Numbered from the stretch's first letter, positions 34,501-46,856 are shown. The stretch is DNA of 64,000 bases from Hypericum androsaemum (GCA_963995505.1 OZ023198.1:124001-188000), one strand, 5' to 3'. The notes: a model not told the origin generated them from the sequence alone. Program-made: numbers and translations.

Positions 34501-36841
34501 AACCCCAGTTGGACTAATGACAGAGAGTTTGGCAGGAGGAGTCCGTGAAACAATATCAGAGTTACTATCCTGTGAAGCTGCATCATCAGGTTGCTCCTGA
34601 GAAGAATTTTGCAAATGGGAAGTTACTAGAGCCTGCAAAAAATTCGACATTCTAGCTTATAGGACATTACTTGTCATGAACAGAGTTGAGTGATAGAAAG
34701 GAACCAAGGATTTTCCAAGCAAACTAAATGTTGTACTCTACACACATTTTGAGAAGAAATAAAGGTGAAGTCAACATTGCAGAAATTTCCAGTGCCACTT
34801 GTGACAGGAAAAAAAACTAGAGGAATTACAAAATGAACCAGAGACTCCAATTCAAGAGACGACAACTAAAAATGCTATAAAAAATTGTTCCAGATTAGTA
34901 ATTCATGATGTTAATTCAGCCTGAGCAAAACATACAGGTAACGGTGACGTAGACACTGCTGCCAAAGAAGTCTTCAAGCTATGAAGTGGTGCACCCTGCA
35001 TTAAACATTGAAGATCTAAGCAATAACAGGACTACTGAAAGAAACTTTTTCTGCAACAATAATATCATTCTACAATCACAACTTTTTTCCACCTAAACTG
35101 TTAAAATGTTAACAGCACAAACTGTCAACATTGACCGCACACAGTAACAAAGTTACGCACACAAGGGATCAAATGGGAACAGAGCCCATAACAAAAATTA
35201 TAAAGCAGCTAGAGCACATTAAGTTTTACCTTTACAAGACCTGGAGGGACAATTGTAACTAATTCTTCAAGAAACTCTACTTTGTCCAGAGGCAGTGAGC
35301 TGTAAAGTTCATCAACATCGCTGAACTCATCAAAATCCTCCTGAAGGTGTGAAAAATATATGGAAAAATAATATTAGCATGCATTATCCAATCCACTCTA
35401 AGGTTCTGAATGGAAAAGAAAGAGAAGAAAAGGCACTAGAGAGCATTTCCCTAGTTTAGGAAGTTCTTATCGTAAAAATACAACAACTTTCAGGCAAATG
35501 AACTCTTGAATGGTATTGACCTGATTACGCTCCAAATAGTCATCCAAAAAGTCTTTGACATCGTTGACTTGCTCAGGGCTGAGTTCATCATTATCTAGCA
35601 GTCTCAAGATCAACTCCAACTTCATTATGTGTGCCTTGTGTCGTCCAATAGATGCCTCTAAATGTGTCTGCAGAAGAAGAAATGACCAAACATCAACAGA
35701 AAAAGTTCAAAGCAATACCCATATTTCTATTTCTATACATTATTATCGTACCAGTCTTGGTGGCCTTGTCTTCCCTTTTTTAACTGTGAGCCCTTCAATT
35801 TCAGCCTCAAAGCTGTCAATCTGGGATTCCAACTCCCCAACCTGGTTATTAGAGAAAGCCAAACACCAAATATTCTTCAACCTTTGCAGAAAAACTTAAA
35901 TGAATAGAAGAAAGGACAACCAAAAGGTTAAAATCAGCACAGTATTCGTGATATGGTTCTATGTCAGCAAATGGAAGTTGGAACTTCACATGATAGTGAC
36001 GGAGCAATAACAACCTTCAGGGGAATAAAAGAAGTAAAGCACTAAAAAAATAGGATGAAAGAGTATATATGTACCACATTGTTCAGCCAATCTCTTGTTT
36101 CTGATTTAGCCTTTTCCTTTGGGTCCTGAAGTTTAACACACAATTACTAAATTAAAAGTAAGTATATATATATATACACACACATATGGAAACTGTGGAT
36201 ATTCTAATCAATCTCAAGCGAATCATGTTATTGTGGTCTAAGACTTACGGTTTTAGGTTGTTGGCCGAGGCCTTCTTTAGAGAAAGCTTTGGTCTTGGTT
36301 TCTTTCTCGCAAATTTTAAACCGCTCCATTTCACGCTCGATAAGCTTACGCGAGTCCACCAGGGCCTGCTCATAGGAAGCACTAACCTGCACGCACAAAT
36401 AGCAAACAAGTAAACACAACACCACACCACACCACACCACGGATGGAAACATGAGCGAGCGAGCGATCGATCGATCATAGACAGGCAAAGTTCAATCCAA
36501 GACCTTCTTATCCTTGATCTCGCTGGACTGGATCCATGTCTTAATCTGGTCGCGATATCTCTGGAGCTTCTTGATTTCCTTCTTCAAGTCAGCCTCGAAC
36601 TTCTCCTTCTGGTTTGCGTTGTCCGTGTCATAAACCTAAAACCCCACCCCCACCCCCACCCCAGCGACCGAATAAGCACACGCGCCAACAGTCAGTCGCA
36701 GATTGAAGGAAGGAAGGAAGAGATGGGGGTGGGACCACTACCCCCTACCTTGTTCCAGATGCTGTCGAAGACGTCGACGCCTTCCTGCACCTTCTTCAGC
36801 ACTCGGTCGATCTCCCCCTGCAGCTTCCTGCTCGCTCCCAT
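31565..36841 (-). CDS. NOT3: CCR4-NOT transcription complex subunit 3 (NOT3), 16 exons
   Basis: Exons in transcript order: 36749-36841, 36504-36635, 36249-36386, 36075-36125, 35752-35841, 35521-35667, 35230-35340, 34936-34995, 33886-34632, 33235-33402, 32955-33117, 32731-32873, 32336-32614, 32116-32250, 31850-32031 and 31565-31631. Every intron is GT-AG and the total is 2706 nt, or 901 residues, close to other plant NOT3 proteins. The N-terminal Not3 coiled-coil domain ([20 protein letters not shown] to about residue 250) is complete and includes [21 protein letters not shown] long Ser/Pro/Gln-rich linker follows. The NOT box lies in the last 130 residues, with [20 protein letters not shown] and a C-terminus ending EDELIV. 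The protein is a scaffold of the CCR4-NOT deadenylase that shortens mRNA poly(A) tails. The intron at 33118-33234 stays open in frame, so an intron-retained form would add 39 residues. Confidence 0.96.
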
Positions 36842-37313
36842 ACTAGCTCAGTTCTTCCACCACCACGACGACGTTTCGAGATTGATTAGCGTATCGAGTT
36901 TTTCCATCCAATATATGGGAAATCGGAGGAGGAGTGAGATTTTTTTTTAGGGATTTCTACTCTATTTTTGGGATACGACTATTTTTCATTTTAGTACCTT
37001 GTGATTTAAAATGAATCCAGTCTTTTTTATCACGATGATGACGTGGCTTCCCGAAAATTATCCAAATAGTCCCAATTTTGTTTATCCTACTTGAAATACC
37101 TATCATCTTTCTTTACCCCATCCACAAGATAAAATATCTTCCATAATTTTGTATTACATTTCTCCCAAAATTGTCTAATTCAATACTTTTAATTCCTTTC
37201 CTTCACTGAAAATAAAATATTTTTTTTGAGGAAAAAAATATCAGGCAGGATGGCATAAATATCACACGTAATATGTACGAGTAGACTAATTGTATTAGTT
37301 TCCCCTAAAAAAA
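36842..37313. other. Upstream region of NOT3
   Basis: Probable promoter and 5' UTR of NOT3 on the minus strand, AT-rich. The short GATATTGGTTT-family element at 37314 inserted about 470 bp upstream of the start codon. Confidence 0.45.
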
Positions 37314-37589
37314 AGACGGGGTGGATTTGGTGGGGACTGGGGTAGTCCCCAAATATGGGACTAATTCAAACCAATATCACTACACATGCAAACCAATATC
37401 ACTTCACATGCAAACCAATATCACTTCATAAGTAAACCATCGTCTTCTAAACCAATATTACTTCACATGCAAACCAATAACACCTGATAGGTTATTGACC
37501 ATCAGATTTAAAAATAATCAAATCTGATGGCCCAAATTGTAGTCCCCACCTATGGACAAATTTTTTTTAGTCCCCACTCAATCCGGTCT
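37314..37589. mobile_element. Short MITE-like relative of the GATATTGGTTT element
   Basis: Ends are inverted: AGACGGGGTGG...GTGGGGACT on the left, and AGTCCCCACTCAATCCGGTCT on the right. It contains five copies of AAACCAATATCAC or close variants, each followed by a word like TTCACATGC. Its right end, read inverted, is homologous over about 70 bp to the left end of the large element at 3503. The flanks do not give a convincing target duplication. Confidence 0.7.
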
Positions 37590-38141
37590 AAATCAAAATA
37601 GCCACTATTGCTTTATTTTACTTCCCCATTCTTTAATGAATATCTATCCTATCCCTTAATGCTATCCAATTAACGGGAACTGTAACCGGCTGTTCCGAAA
37701 CCGCAACATAGAAGGTGGTTCCGGTTAAGATTTCACATTTTTTTATTAAAAAATTGAACCTAACCTAACCTAACCTAACCTAAATACGGAGTGTTGAGTT
37801 CATAAACTTTTCAGAAAACAGAAAATTGTTACACGAGGGAGCTTTGTATTAAAAATCATGTTGCGGAAACTTTTTCCGAACACAGAGAAACATAAAGATC
37901 CAATTCAAGCGTAACAATGATAATCAATTTGCAGATGCACATGGGTTGGGTTGGGTTGGGTTGGTTCTCTCAGCTTTCTCGAAAAATAATGAACCTCGCT
38001 CGGGTGGGTCAAAAAGAAGAAAATCTTCGTAAATTATACACAACCACGAGTGCTTGTCGGAAAAATTGACTGCTCAAACAGCCTGCATCTGATCATGTGA
38101 ACTGCATTCCGACAGGAGATACCGTAAACCAGTTCCCGAGA
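37590..38141. other. Spacer with (CCTAA)n and (GGGTT)n tracts
   Basis: Holds five CCTAA units near 37756-37782 and four GGGTT units near 37944-37963. These are 5-bp repeats, not the 7-bp plant telomere unit. The right part is the 3' UTR side of the RING gene. Confidence 0.5.
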
Positions 38142-40385
38142 CTACGACATATGCAGCCGACAACGAGGTGGTTCGTTTCGGGAAGACGAACCTACGCTGT
38201 GGGAGAACTTGCTACTGGAAGTCTCTTTGCTGCTGCTACCCTTGGCCTTGAATGTGAAATGCCGCTTAAGGCGACTGGTGAGTGAAGAGCCATTGCCGTT
38301 CCGACCTGGTACGCCCAAACCCCAGCTTTTCCTTGATTTGTCCTTGCCATGTCCAGACCCTTCATCAGTACTGTTACTACCTTCAACCTCGGATATCAAC
38401 AGCGCTTTGCTTCCCCGCATGTTTCTCAGGGCCATTTGTAAAGGTTTTGAAACCGACGGTGACTCTTCCACTGATCCAATGGCTTTCGAGCACACAGGGC
38501 AAGGAGGTTCGTGAATCTGGAACTTCGGGGTCACTTGTTCCAAACATTCTGCATGGAAAACATGACTGCAGGGAAGTACACCAGCAATTGGCATGTCACC
38601 ACCTCTCATGATACGATGTGAACTCCACGGAGATTTCTGACACAACAATTTTCCACAAACCCCACATTTTGGATCCGCCAGTAAGCCAGTAGGTGACCTT
38701 GAACTATCCGCTTCCAATTGCTCCGCTATGTCAAACCTGTCTCCATCGAAACCAAGATCATAGCTACTGGCACTGCTCCACCTAAAACCCTCTCTTCTAG
38801 AACTTGTATTGGGTTCTGGAGATGTATCCAACTTCTGGAGCTCTGTAAGGGCTTTATGGAACTTGTATTCAATGCTTGACCTATTATCAACCCAATGAGA
38901 TGGTGATGGTAGATCCTCGCTTGGAGTATACCTAACATTGCCTGCACTGGTAGTAGTAGCTTCTACAAATGTATCATACTCGGACGCAGGGTTGCGGAAC
39001 ATTATTGGATATACAGCTTTTGACATGTAAGAGCGCCGGCTCGGAACAATACGATTGGGTACAGCATATGGCCGTTTACTAGATGACTCCCACCGGCTGG
39101 ACTCAGAAAGAGAGGATGGGGAGCCAAAAGTAGGTGATGCTGCAGCTGCTGTAGCCGGTAATGGCCTCTAGAAAATAGAAGATCATAAGAAATTAACTGT
39201 TAAGAGTAAAAAGTGATATTCCACTATTACTAGAAAAATAAATCGGCTCTTAGTACCTCTGCGGAGTAGGGAAATCTAGAGGCCTGCAACCTTGACCCTG
39301 GTGACCCTGCTTTAGCACATATTAATGCATAAAAATATAGCAAAGTCATCAAAAAAAGTATCATCAAGCAAAGAAAAATTTCCAACCACGAAATTCTACC
39401 CGAAAGTATATTCATTTGGCTCGAACTGCATTTTCTTTTCAGCACACAACACAGAAATAAGAACAATTCTCCAAAAAAACATACTGAGAAAGTATATTTC
39501 GGGCACACATTCTCATAAGTCCTACTTAACCTTGTGCTGAATGACTCAACATGGTGCCATTAGCACTTCAGCTGAAAGTCGTAGTATTGCAAGCAATAGA
39601 CTTAAAAAGTAAAATTAATTCCGGGTGCATGGGATTTATATTCCTCAATCTCGCTATCCCCAATCTTTGATTGATCATCCGGACAGAGTATCTGCCAAGT
39701 CCCATCACAAGAAACAATACAGAAACAAAATTGAATTCAAACATCTCTTAATGCAAGAAACTACTGGAAACTCAGGAGTATAGAGAAAAACTCTTACTAT
39801 GCAGTTCTAAGCAATAAAACAAATGAATATCGCATAGTTTTTCCATCCCTGTTGTAAACATGCTCATGGTGCTTTTATGACAGGAAATTTCCTCATATTA
39901 ATAAGACCTTAAATTTGTATTTTTCTTTAATATTGCCGAACACTCCCACAACATTCTTCAACTCTGAATAGCAGATTGGAAGTATTACGATTACCTTGTG
40001 CACTGGAAGCTGCAAGATCGCCTCTTTTACATTTAGGTACTGGCGATGTCCAACGGGTCTCCAGAATAGTATCCCGGGGGCTATCAGGGTAAGAAAGAGC
40101 ACCGTCAGACACCGAATGATGATGGTTTGTACGCCGTTCACTACCCATCCAGCTTCTACTCCCCCGACTATTAGAAGACAAGGATAAACCACGAGCTCCA
40201 TTAGATACCTGAGGTAAACCGTCAGACTGTAACCTGCAATCCCACATCCTCAATGGGGGAGGTGAGAAACTAGAGTTGATCCGCCATTGTGGTTCACTTC
40301 GATTGTTGGAAGGGTCACTTGCAGCAGCTGCAGGTGACTTGTCTCCACGTGGCCCAGAGGCCACACAACAAAAATGTTGACCCGT
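38142..40385 (-). CDS. RING-finger protein (probable E3 ubiquitin ligase), start codon uncertain
   Basis: Exons 40385-39995, 39306-39257 and 39167-38142 join GT-AG in phase (1467 nt, about 488 residues). The N-terminal region is Ser-rich with motifs of a plant RING family: FCCVASGPRGDKS, EPQWRINSSFSPPP and HHSVSDGALSY. The RING in the last third reads CGVCGKLLCQ, VLPCSHVFHAECLEQ, then PPCPVC. The tail is basic and Ser-rich (LKRHFTFKAKGSSSKE). Such proteins transfer ubiquitin from an E2 to a target; the target is unknown. No ATG precedes FCCVAS in frame in this exon. The codon where Met-Gly would be natural is ACG followed by GGTCAACAT (40385-40377). Either ACG initiates, or an upstream exon supplies the start. 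A 5' UTR exon with a CCAG/GTTTC donor may end at 41040. Confidence 0.8.
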
Positions 40386-42019
40386 GTTAGCTATTTCTTG
40401 CAGCAACAAAAATGTGTTGTCTTGTTTTCCAAATTAAGAGAGACCACCAATCACTTAAACCCACATCTCAAAAGATCCACAGCTGCAATTAACTTGACAA
40501 AACACAGAGCGAGCTTGTTGCAACTCGATACTAAATCCTGATGATGTCCATCTCAGTCGAACTCCAATTCCGGGGCATGTCGCTAGCAGCAAGCGCAGTT
40601 AACAGTTCCAAATGCCACTATGCTTTCCCAACGCGTCCTAGCAATGTCCCTTTCGAAACAGGACATCACACAATTATAATCCTCCTCCTCCTCCCCATCG
40701 CCACCAACATTGGTCTCGTCGTTCCTGGAACAAAAACATTCGGATGGAAAGCAAGACGTAAGCGATAACATTGCACGATTCGTTTTTTCCCTCCTTTTTT
40801 CGGGTAGAAACGAAAACTCCTAAATCGAAGATACCAAGTATGGCAATTACAAGTTTAAGCTCGAGATGTCCCAGATGAAACCCTAATTCTAAACATCTAC
40901 AATCAAATCCAAACCTTAAAAGGAAATGGTAATATATGATCTCGGACAATATTCACCCAATAGCACAAACGAGAGTGCAAAAAATTCCAAACTAAATTAC
41001 CACCAAAACGTTTTTATGCCAATCAGGTAAAGAAGAAACCTGGTATTATTCGCAGGAGAATGAAAGGGAAGCAGAAGATATTAGGGTTTTGAAGAGCCCC
41101 CAAATTAAATAGAACCTTGTCCCTTGTTGAGATTAGATTAAATTAAATTAAATAAGGGTGGATAGATAGATAGATAGAGATAAAATAGTAGGGTGGGTGG
41201 ATGGGTACAAGCCTACAAGGGAGAATTTCTACCACGAGGCAGGCCCAGGGGGAATTATATTCCTCTTTTTGGAAATGGAGATATGGGAAGAGAATGGCAT
41301 CGAGAATTGACAGAATGTCACTAAGTTAATTTTGGCTATAAAAAAAAATAATACTAATCTACCAAAAATTTACCACTTAAAACATTATCTTGAGTTATTC
41401 AAATTCTCTATTTGATTAAAAAATTTTTTACAACAATACGACAATGCATAGATCATTTTAAAAATATTGACTGTTTTAGAGTTTGCCGGTTATAATTTGG
41501 TTCAATTGGAAAACTTCTAATTAATTTCATTTCGACTAAATTGATGTAAAGAGGATTTGAGTATGTAAAATTGCAAGCCGACTATGCTACATACAGTATT
41601 GCTACTTTGGATAAAATATATTTAATTGATGAGTGAATTTCGAAGAAGAATTTTATATGATGGTTTAGAACAACTATGCAAATGTATTTTGTCGTGCAAG
41701 AGTTTCTAGTTTATTGTTGCACGATTACGTGGTCATTTTCGATATTGGTGGTTGACGTTGCAGTCTCACAGAGAACGAGAAGGTAAGAGAAAAAAATTCT
41801 CGATGATTTTTAATGACAAATATAATCAATCGTATATAAACTATTTCTTCAATATGAAGATGGGATTCTTGATATTGTTCAAGCAAGGTGCCATCAGAGA
41901 AATATCATAGTATTGAGGAAGCTAAGTTGATCGAGGTGAAGCATGGAGCCCGTTTTAAAGACCTAGACATGGGAAGTTGAGCCTATTCAGTCGAAGCCTA
42001 ACATTCTACCTCTTGAAGT
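40386..42019. other. Upstream region of the RING gene and AT-rich spacer
   Basis: Includes a possible leader exon ending at 41040 (minus strand) and an open frame at 40583-40771 (-) without a known domain. GATA-type simple repeats lie near 41160-41180. No gene was recognised in 41200-42019. Confidence 0.4.
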
Positions 42020-42127
42020 TTATTTTTTTTATTTTTGTTGAGGAATAGCATATTACTTCATTGACGAAAAGAACTGGAGACCAACATTACAAAGCAGTCC
42101 GATCAGCAAGTAAAATATCTTCTAAAC
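42020..42127 (-). mobile_element. 3' end of the LINE, separated by the Copia insertion
   Basis: On the minus strand this reads a 3' UTR ending CAATGAAGTAATATGCTATTC, then CCTCAACAAAAA and an A-rich tail (T-rich at 42020-42040 on the plus strand). It is the continuation of the LINE relic at 44076-46309, with the Copia element lying in between. Confidence 0.65.
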
Positions 42128-44075
42128 TGTTAGGAATTCAGCAACTAGGGAACAAAATGTGCAAAGAATACAAACGCAAGAGATAAGGTGGTTCGGCCTA
42201 ATACCTACGTCCACGGAGAGAGAGGAGAACTTTCATTGATGAGTTTCCGAGCCACAAAGCCATATAAAAAACCTAGGGTAACATGTCTTTATATAGAGAC
42301 AAACCCTTGGTGTACAAGTAACCTATCTAGGTCAGATTAGGAGTCCAAAACCTAGTCAGAATAGGAATAGGAATAATGAATAAATCTTTCCTATTTCTTG
42401 TCATCCCAACAATCTCCACCTTGGCGAGAAATCATCTCGTGGAAGAACCATGAAGCTCCACCCGAACTTCAACAAACTCCACATTGACAAAACACCGCCC
42501 CACGAAGAACCATTAGATCTTGCAAAACCAATCCGACTCCATCTCGGGCCATAGATAACTGCATCAATAAGACCATCTCAACTTTCTCTTCACCTTTTGT
42601 TCAATCACTTGGAGCCAGCCCCCAAACTCGAGCTTATGAGCTTGCTTGGCCTATTCCCTCCAACCTCCATTGAACCCCAACTAGCGAGTCCACTTTCTGA
42701 AGCAACCTTGCGACCAATAGACGTACCCTCTATTTTTCGATCAGCCCTATGCTCCGCAACCTCGAACCGCTCTTCCGTTGGACCTTTTTGCCTCAAACCA
42801 ATGCTACTCGCCATAGCATACAAAGGGCAACTTTTTGTTCTACTAAGTAGAACCCTCGACATGCCTCGAACTCTACTGTTCGGCATTGAGTGAGATACTC
42901 GATTCGCCCGTGGTATCACCAATGGCTTCGCATGCCCAATGCAAAACCTATCCAACACCTTTGACGTGAACGTCCCTTTAGACAACCATAGCAGGGCCCA
43001 GCTAACAATGCTTCTCTGAGACAACCATGGTTCATTGCCAACCATGCCTCCACGAAACAACCATAGCTTGCTATCCATGTCTTCGCGAATCCCAACTACA
43101 CTCAAACCATCCATGTCAAGCCTTTGCTCCCTCATACGAACCAACCTCATATGACCTGAGATTTTTCCCACTTCATCAGACCCATTGATGTGACTCCACC
43201 TACAATAATGTTCTCCATTAACCTGTAGGTATTTCCTTTCATCCTTCATCCCTACCATCGCATCCTTCTCCACATTCATTAGCATACTTTTATAACTATT
43301 ACTGTTATAATCCAAGGTCCCTAATAAAAAGAGATTACCGGGATGCATTGGACTTGATAAGACAGAAAGCCAGTCACCATTCGACCGGTCTGAATATGTG
43401 GCCATGGTTGTGGATGTCGATCCCTCCTCATTGTCTTGATCCCTAGTTCGTCCTAGATAGTCCCCTTCATGTGCCCTTCTCCGCACTTGAAACCACTTCC
43501 ATTGAACTTTTTTGACTCTGACCTGGATCCTCTTCCACAACCCAGCTGGTGGCTCCTCATCATCTGCCAAGCACGAGCGAATCTTTGCTACCGCCTTGGC
43601 CTCCAACTCCTCCCACTCTTGCTCCTCCATCTTCTCAGACTTCTTCCCCGAGAGTGCGATGATCATCCTTTGTTGCATGAGGAGATCTTTGACACGCCTT
43701 TGCCATGACCCAAAATTCAATGAACCATCGAACTTCACAAGAGCAAATTTTGCGCCGTGATTCGACATCCTCCAACCCAAGCTTTGATACCAATTGTTAG
43801 GAATTCAGCAACTAGGGAACAAAACGCACAAAGAACACGGACGCAAGAGATAAGGTGGTTCGGCCTAATGCCTACGTCCACGGAGAGAGAGAACTTTTAT
43901 TGATGAGTTTTCGATCCACAAAGCCATATAAAAAATCTAGGATAACATGTCTTTATATAGAGACAAACCCTTGGTGTACAAGTAACCTATCTAGGTCAGA
44001 TTAGGAGTCCAAAACCTAGTCAGAATAGGAATAGGAATAAGAAATAAGTCTTTCCTATTTCTCGCCATCCCAACA
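42128..44075 (-). mobile_element. Non-autonomous Copia-type LTR retrotransposon
   Basis: LTRs at 42128-42411 and 43795-44075 both start TGTTAGGAATTCAGC and end CATCCCAACA; they differ at about 17 substitutions and one 3-bp gap (roughly 94% identical). The element lies on the minus strand. The primer-binding site TGGTATCAAAGC (43781-43792) follows the 5' LTR, and the polypurine tract AAGGTGGAGAT (42412-42422) precedes the 3' LTR. The interior is only 1.4 kb: gag start plus fragments, with no integrase core, reverse transcriptase or RNase H. Flanking 5-mers are ATAAC and TAAAC (plus strand), at best a decayed duplication. Confidence 0.85.
42605..43768 (-). CDS. Gag-derived fused ORF of the non-autonomous Copia element
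   Basis: This is an uninterrupted frame of 387 residues beginning MSNHGAKFALVKFDGSLNFG. The first 90 residues are Copia gag: WQRRVKDLLMQQRMI, ALSGKKSEKMEE and VAKIRSCLADDE. After EEPPAGLWKRI it jumps to short blocks resembling later polyprotein parts, for example HYCRWSHINGSDEVGKISGH and MRLVRMREQRLDMDG, like the pre-integrase MRLGHMSE motif. The rest is unlike known domains. Deletions apparently joined pieces while keeping the frame open. Whether it is translated is unknown. Confidence 0.6.
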   Translation of the reverse strand: MSNHGAKFALVKFDGSLNFGSWQRRVKDLLMQQRMIIALSGKKSEKMEEQEWEELEAKAVAKIRSCLADDEEPPAGLWKRIQVRVKKVQWKWFQVRRRAHEGDYLGRTRDQDNEEGSTSTTMATYSDRSNGDWLSVLSSPMHPGNLFLLGTLDYNSNSYKSMLMNVEKDAMVGMKDERKYLQVNGEHYCRWSHINGSDEVGKISGHMRLVRMREQRLDMDGLSVVGIREDMDSKLWLFRGGMVGNEPWLSQRSIVSWALLWLSKGTFTSKVLDRFCIGHAKPLVIPRANRVSHSMPNSRVRGMSRVLLSRTKSCPLYAMASSIGLRQKGPTEERFEVAEHRADRKIEGTSIGRKVASESGLASWGSMEVGGNRPSKLISSSLGAGSK

Positions 44076-46309
44076 ATAACTAACTGGCGGAGATGAAAAC
44101 AACAAAGAAAAGGTATTGGTGGGCAATTGGAACTTAGCCAGCCAAAGCACAGATACCATGTCGACACTCCGTAGCCATATCACTTCGATCAAGAGAGTGG
44201 TCCTTTAAGAACTACACCACAAGAAGGTAATCGGTCTCAAATTCCACCCGTGACAATACCAACGAACAGGCGAGATCAATGCCAAGTTTGACACCTAGCG
44301 CTTCCAACACCGTAGGTTGGGTTTGATATGGAAAAACCTGCACCACAGCAACCATAAAACATCCAAGATGGTCCCGAATGATAACGCCCACTTGTCCGAG
44401 TCCTAACGGTGTCATCCCCGCATCTGAATTTGCCTTAAACCATCCAGGTTCGGGTGGAATCCAATGTACCAGTGGTCGCTGGACAGAGGACATCCCTCTG
44501 TGCTCATGAGCTCGGAAATCCTCAATAAGACGAATAGCAGCAGCTAGCTCCAACTCCGCGTCCTTCAATGAACCTGTCTGAAACACCTCAAATTGTGTAG
44601 TTTCCAAATCTCCCAGAAGCAAGCTACCCGACGTTCGCGCTCTTCCACATTACTATCACGGAGAGCAGCCACCAACCCATGCTCAAAAGTATTTGCGCCA
44701 AGGAAACATTCGGGATAAGAGCTAAAAAAACTGTAAAGTCGAAGAACCACTGGGCGTTGGAGAAAAAGGTGTAAAATCGATTCCTGGCCGACATCACAAA
44801 AGGGACAGCGATCGTCTACTCTAATTCCGCGATGTTAAATGTTGACCCGGACCGGCAAATTATTATCAAGGTCCTGCCATAAGAAAACCTTCATACGCGG
44901 AGGAACATGCATCATCCAACACAACTTCCAAACCTCCTTCGACAATCGAGGAGGCGCCACAGTAGCCAAAGCCCGCCAAGCATTATGATCAACACAGTAA
45001 TCACTCCTAACCATGTAGTCACCAGACCGCGTATATCTCCACCGCGGTGTGTCCACTTGCTGTAAAGGACTCAAATGGATTGCTTTAATATGTCTGGCAT
45101 CCTCCTCTGTAAAAAGTCGATCTATTAATATTTCATTCCAACGCAGCGGGGAGTGGAGAAGCAACTCCGCTACAATTTGAAATGAGTCTGCTCCTGAAAA
45201 GTAGTAAACTGGCCGCTCCTCCCTAGCACCCGGAACCCAACAATGCTCCCAAATTTTGATATGCGAGCCGTCCCTCACTCTCAATGACAATCCCATTTCT
45301 AGAACCGACCTCCCCACCAAAATGCTTCTACATATATAACTAGGCTGATACCCAATCGAATCGAAGCGAAGCTTGCATAAAATCACAACGAGGGTAGTAC
45401 TTGGCGTTCAAAACTCGAGCAGTGAGGGAGTTTGGAGGTACCACAAACCGCCAAGCCTGTTTAGCTAACATAACATGATTGAAGTTATTGAGGCAATGAA
45501 AACCCATACCTCCATCACTTTGAGAACTACACATACGCATCCACGACCTTTAGTGTATACTAGGATGCTCGTGAGACCGAACCCAGAAGAAATTACATAA
45601 TAGACCTTCCATTCTCTCATATATTTCTAGAGGTAGGCTAAAACAACTCATAATGTAGGTGAGAATAGACTGGAGAACAGATTTAATCAAAACAGCATGC
45701 CCAGCCCGTGACAAACTTTGTTCCTTCCAGGACTTTACCTTGTCTCGTATCCGATCCTCCAAATTAGAGAAAACCAACTTTTTAGATCTTCCCACGAGTG
45801 TTGGTAGACCGAGATATCTATCCCCGTTCTCCGCTTGGCGTACCCCCAAGATAGCACGAAGCCGCTGCTGCTTGAGGTCAAACAAATTACGACTGAAATA
45901 GATATAGCTTTTATGTAAATTAACCTTTTGGCCTGAGGCGCCTGAATAAATCTGCAAAAGCTGAAAAATAACACGAAATTCGCTCTGAGGCTCTGGCAAA
46001 CAATAATGAGTCATCAGCAAAGAAGACATGCGTAATAGCAGGCGCCCGTCGAGCCACTCTCAAGCCATGAGTAAGCCCTGTACGTTCTGCATGAGTCAAC
46101 AAAGCCCCCAAGCTTTCTGCACAAAGTAGAAAAAGATAGGGGGATAGGGGATCTCCTTGTCGAAGACCCCGTCTTAGAGAAAAGAATGCTCCTACCTGTC
46201 CATTAACCTGCACTGCGTCGTGAACTGAACAAACACACCTTAGCACAAGGTCAATAAAAGATAAAGAAAAGCCCAAAGCAACCAACATGCTACGCAAAAA
46301 AGTCTGCTG
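44076..46309 (-). pseudogene. L1-type LINE ORF2 relic, 5'-truncated and frameshifted
   Basis: Minus-strand pieces in order are as follows. Reverse transcriptase (46297-45920) has FFSLRRGLRQGDPLSPYLFL and the active-site FFADDSLLF. The thumb/connection region is at 46029-45550 (YSGASGQKVNLHKSYIYFSR, DRYLGLPTLVGRSKK, RAGHAVLIKSVLQSILTY). The zinc-binding RT-associated part (45540-44835) has VRDGSHIKIWEHCWVP. An RNase H-like tail (44622-44212) has PEPGWFKANSDAG. Several frameshifts and stops separate them. The front of ORF2 (endonuclease) is missing; similarity stops near 46309. A Copia element sits in its 3' region. Confidence 0.85.
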
Positions 46310-46659
46310 GAGTTATTTTAGTGGGAAATATATTGATCAATCTGAAGCTGCGAAGCACCGTCATTTCATTTCCTATGGGCTAAAGGTTAATTAATGATCA
46401 GTCGAAAGTTGAATCCGCAATACACATATCTCGGGATTGTCATGTTGAGTATATCGAAAATATTAATTTTCTTATAATTAACCAATTTTAATATATCGGA
46501 GGATCCATGTTGATCAACAGATAGAATGATCTAAAGGATGCAAAAATAGTTACTTGAAGGAAGGAGTTATTGGAGTAATTTTTCAAAAGGGGGTTTATTT
46601 TCCCGACAATTCCCTAAATGGGGTTGTCAGGGGATGTTTTCCTTGTCTGGGGTCGAGCC

Positions 46660-46810
46660 AGAAACCGCTCAGCGGGGAGCGTTTTTTCCTTCGCACGAAA
46701 CCGTTGCTCGGGCAGCGTGTTTTTTGTTTGCCAAAAACCGCTCCACTGCGAGCGTTTTTTGGTTTGCCAAAAACCGCTCCCAGTGGAGAGTTTTTTGGTG
46801 TCACCGAAAA
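46660..46810. repeat. Hairpin-box cluster, left arm of the foldback element
   Basis: Repeated modules of about 30-45 bp in which AAAACCGCTCC and GGAGCGTTTTTTGG-type words face each other (for example AACCGCTCAGCGGGGAGCGTT near 46670). The inverse cluster lies at 49145-49300. Confidence 0.75.
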
Positions 46811-46856
46811 AAAAATTAGTTGCAAAGGGGAGAAAATCCAAATAAAAACACATAAT

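Noticed and set aside
37756..37963. Interstitial telomere repeats
   Set aside because: The units are 5 bp (CCTAA and GGGTT), not the plant 7-bp telomere unit, and the tracts are very short.
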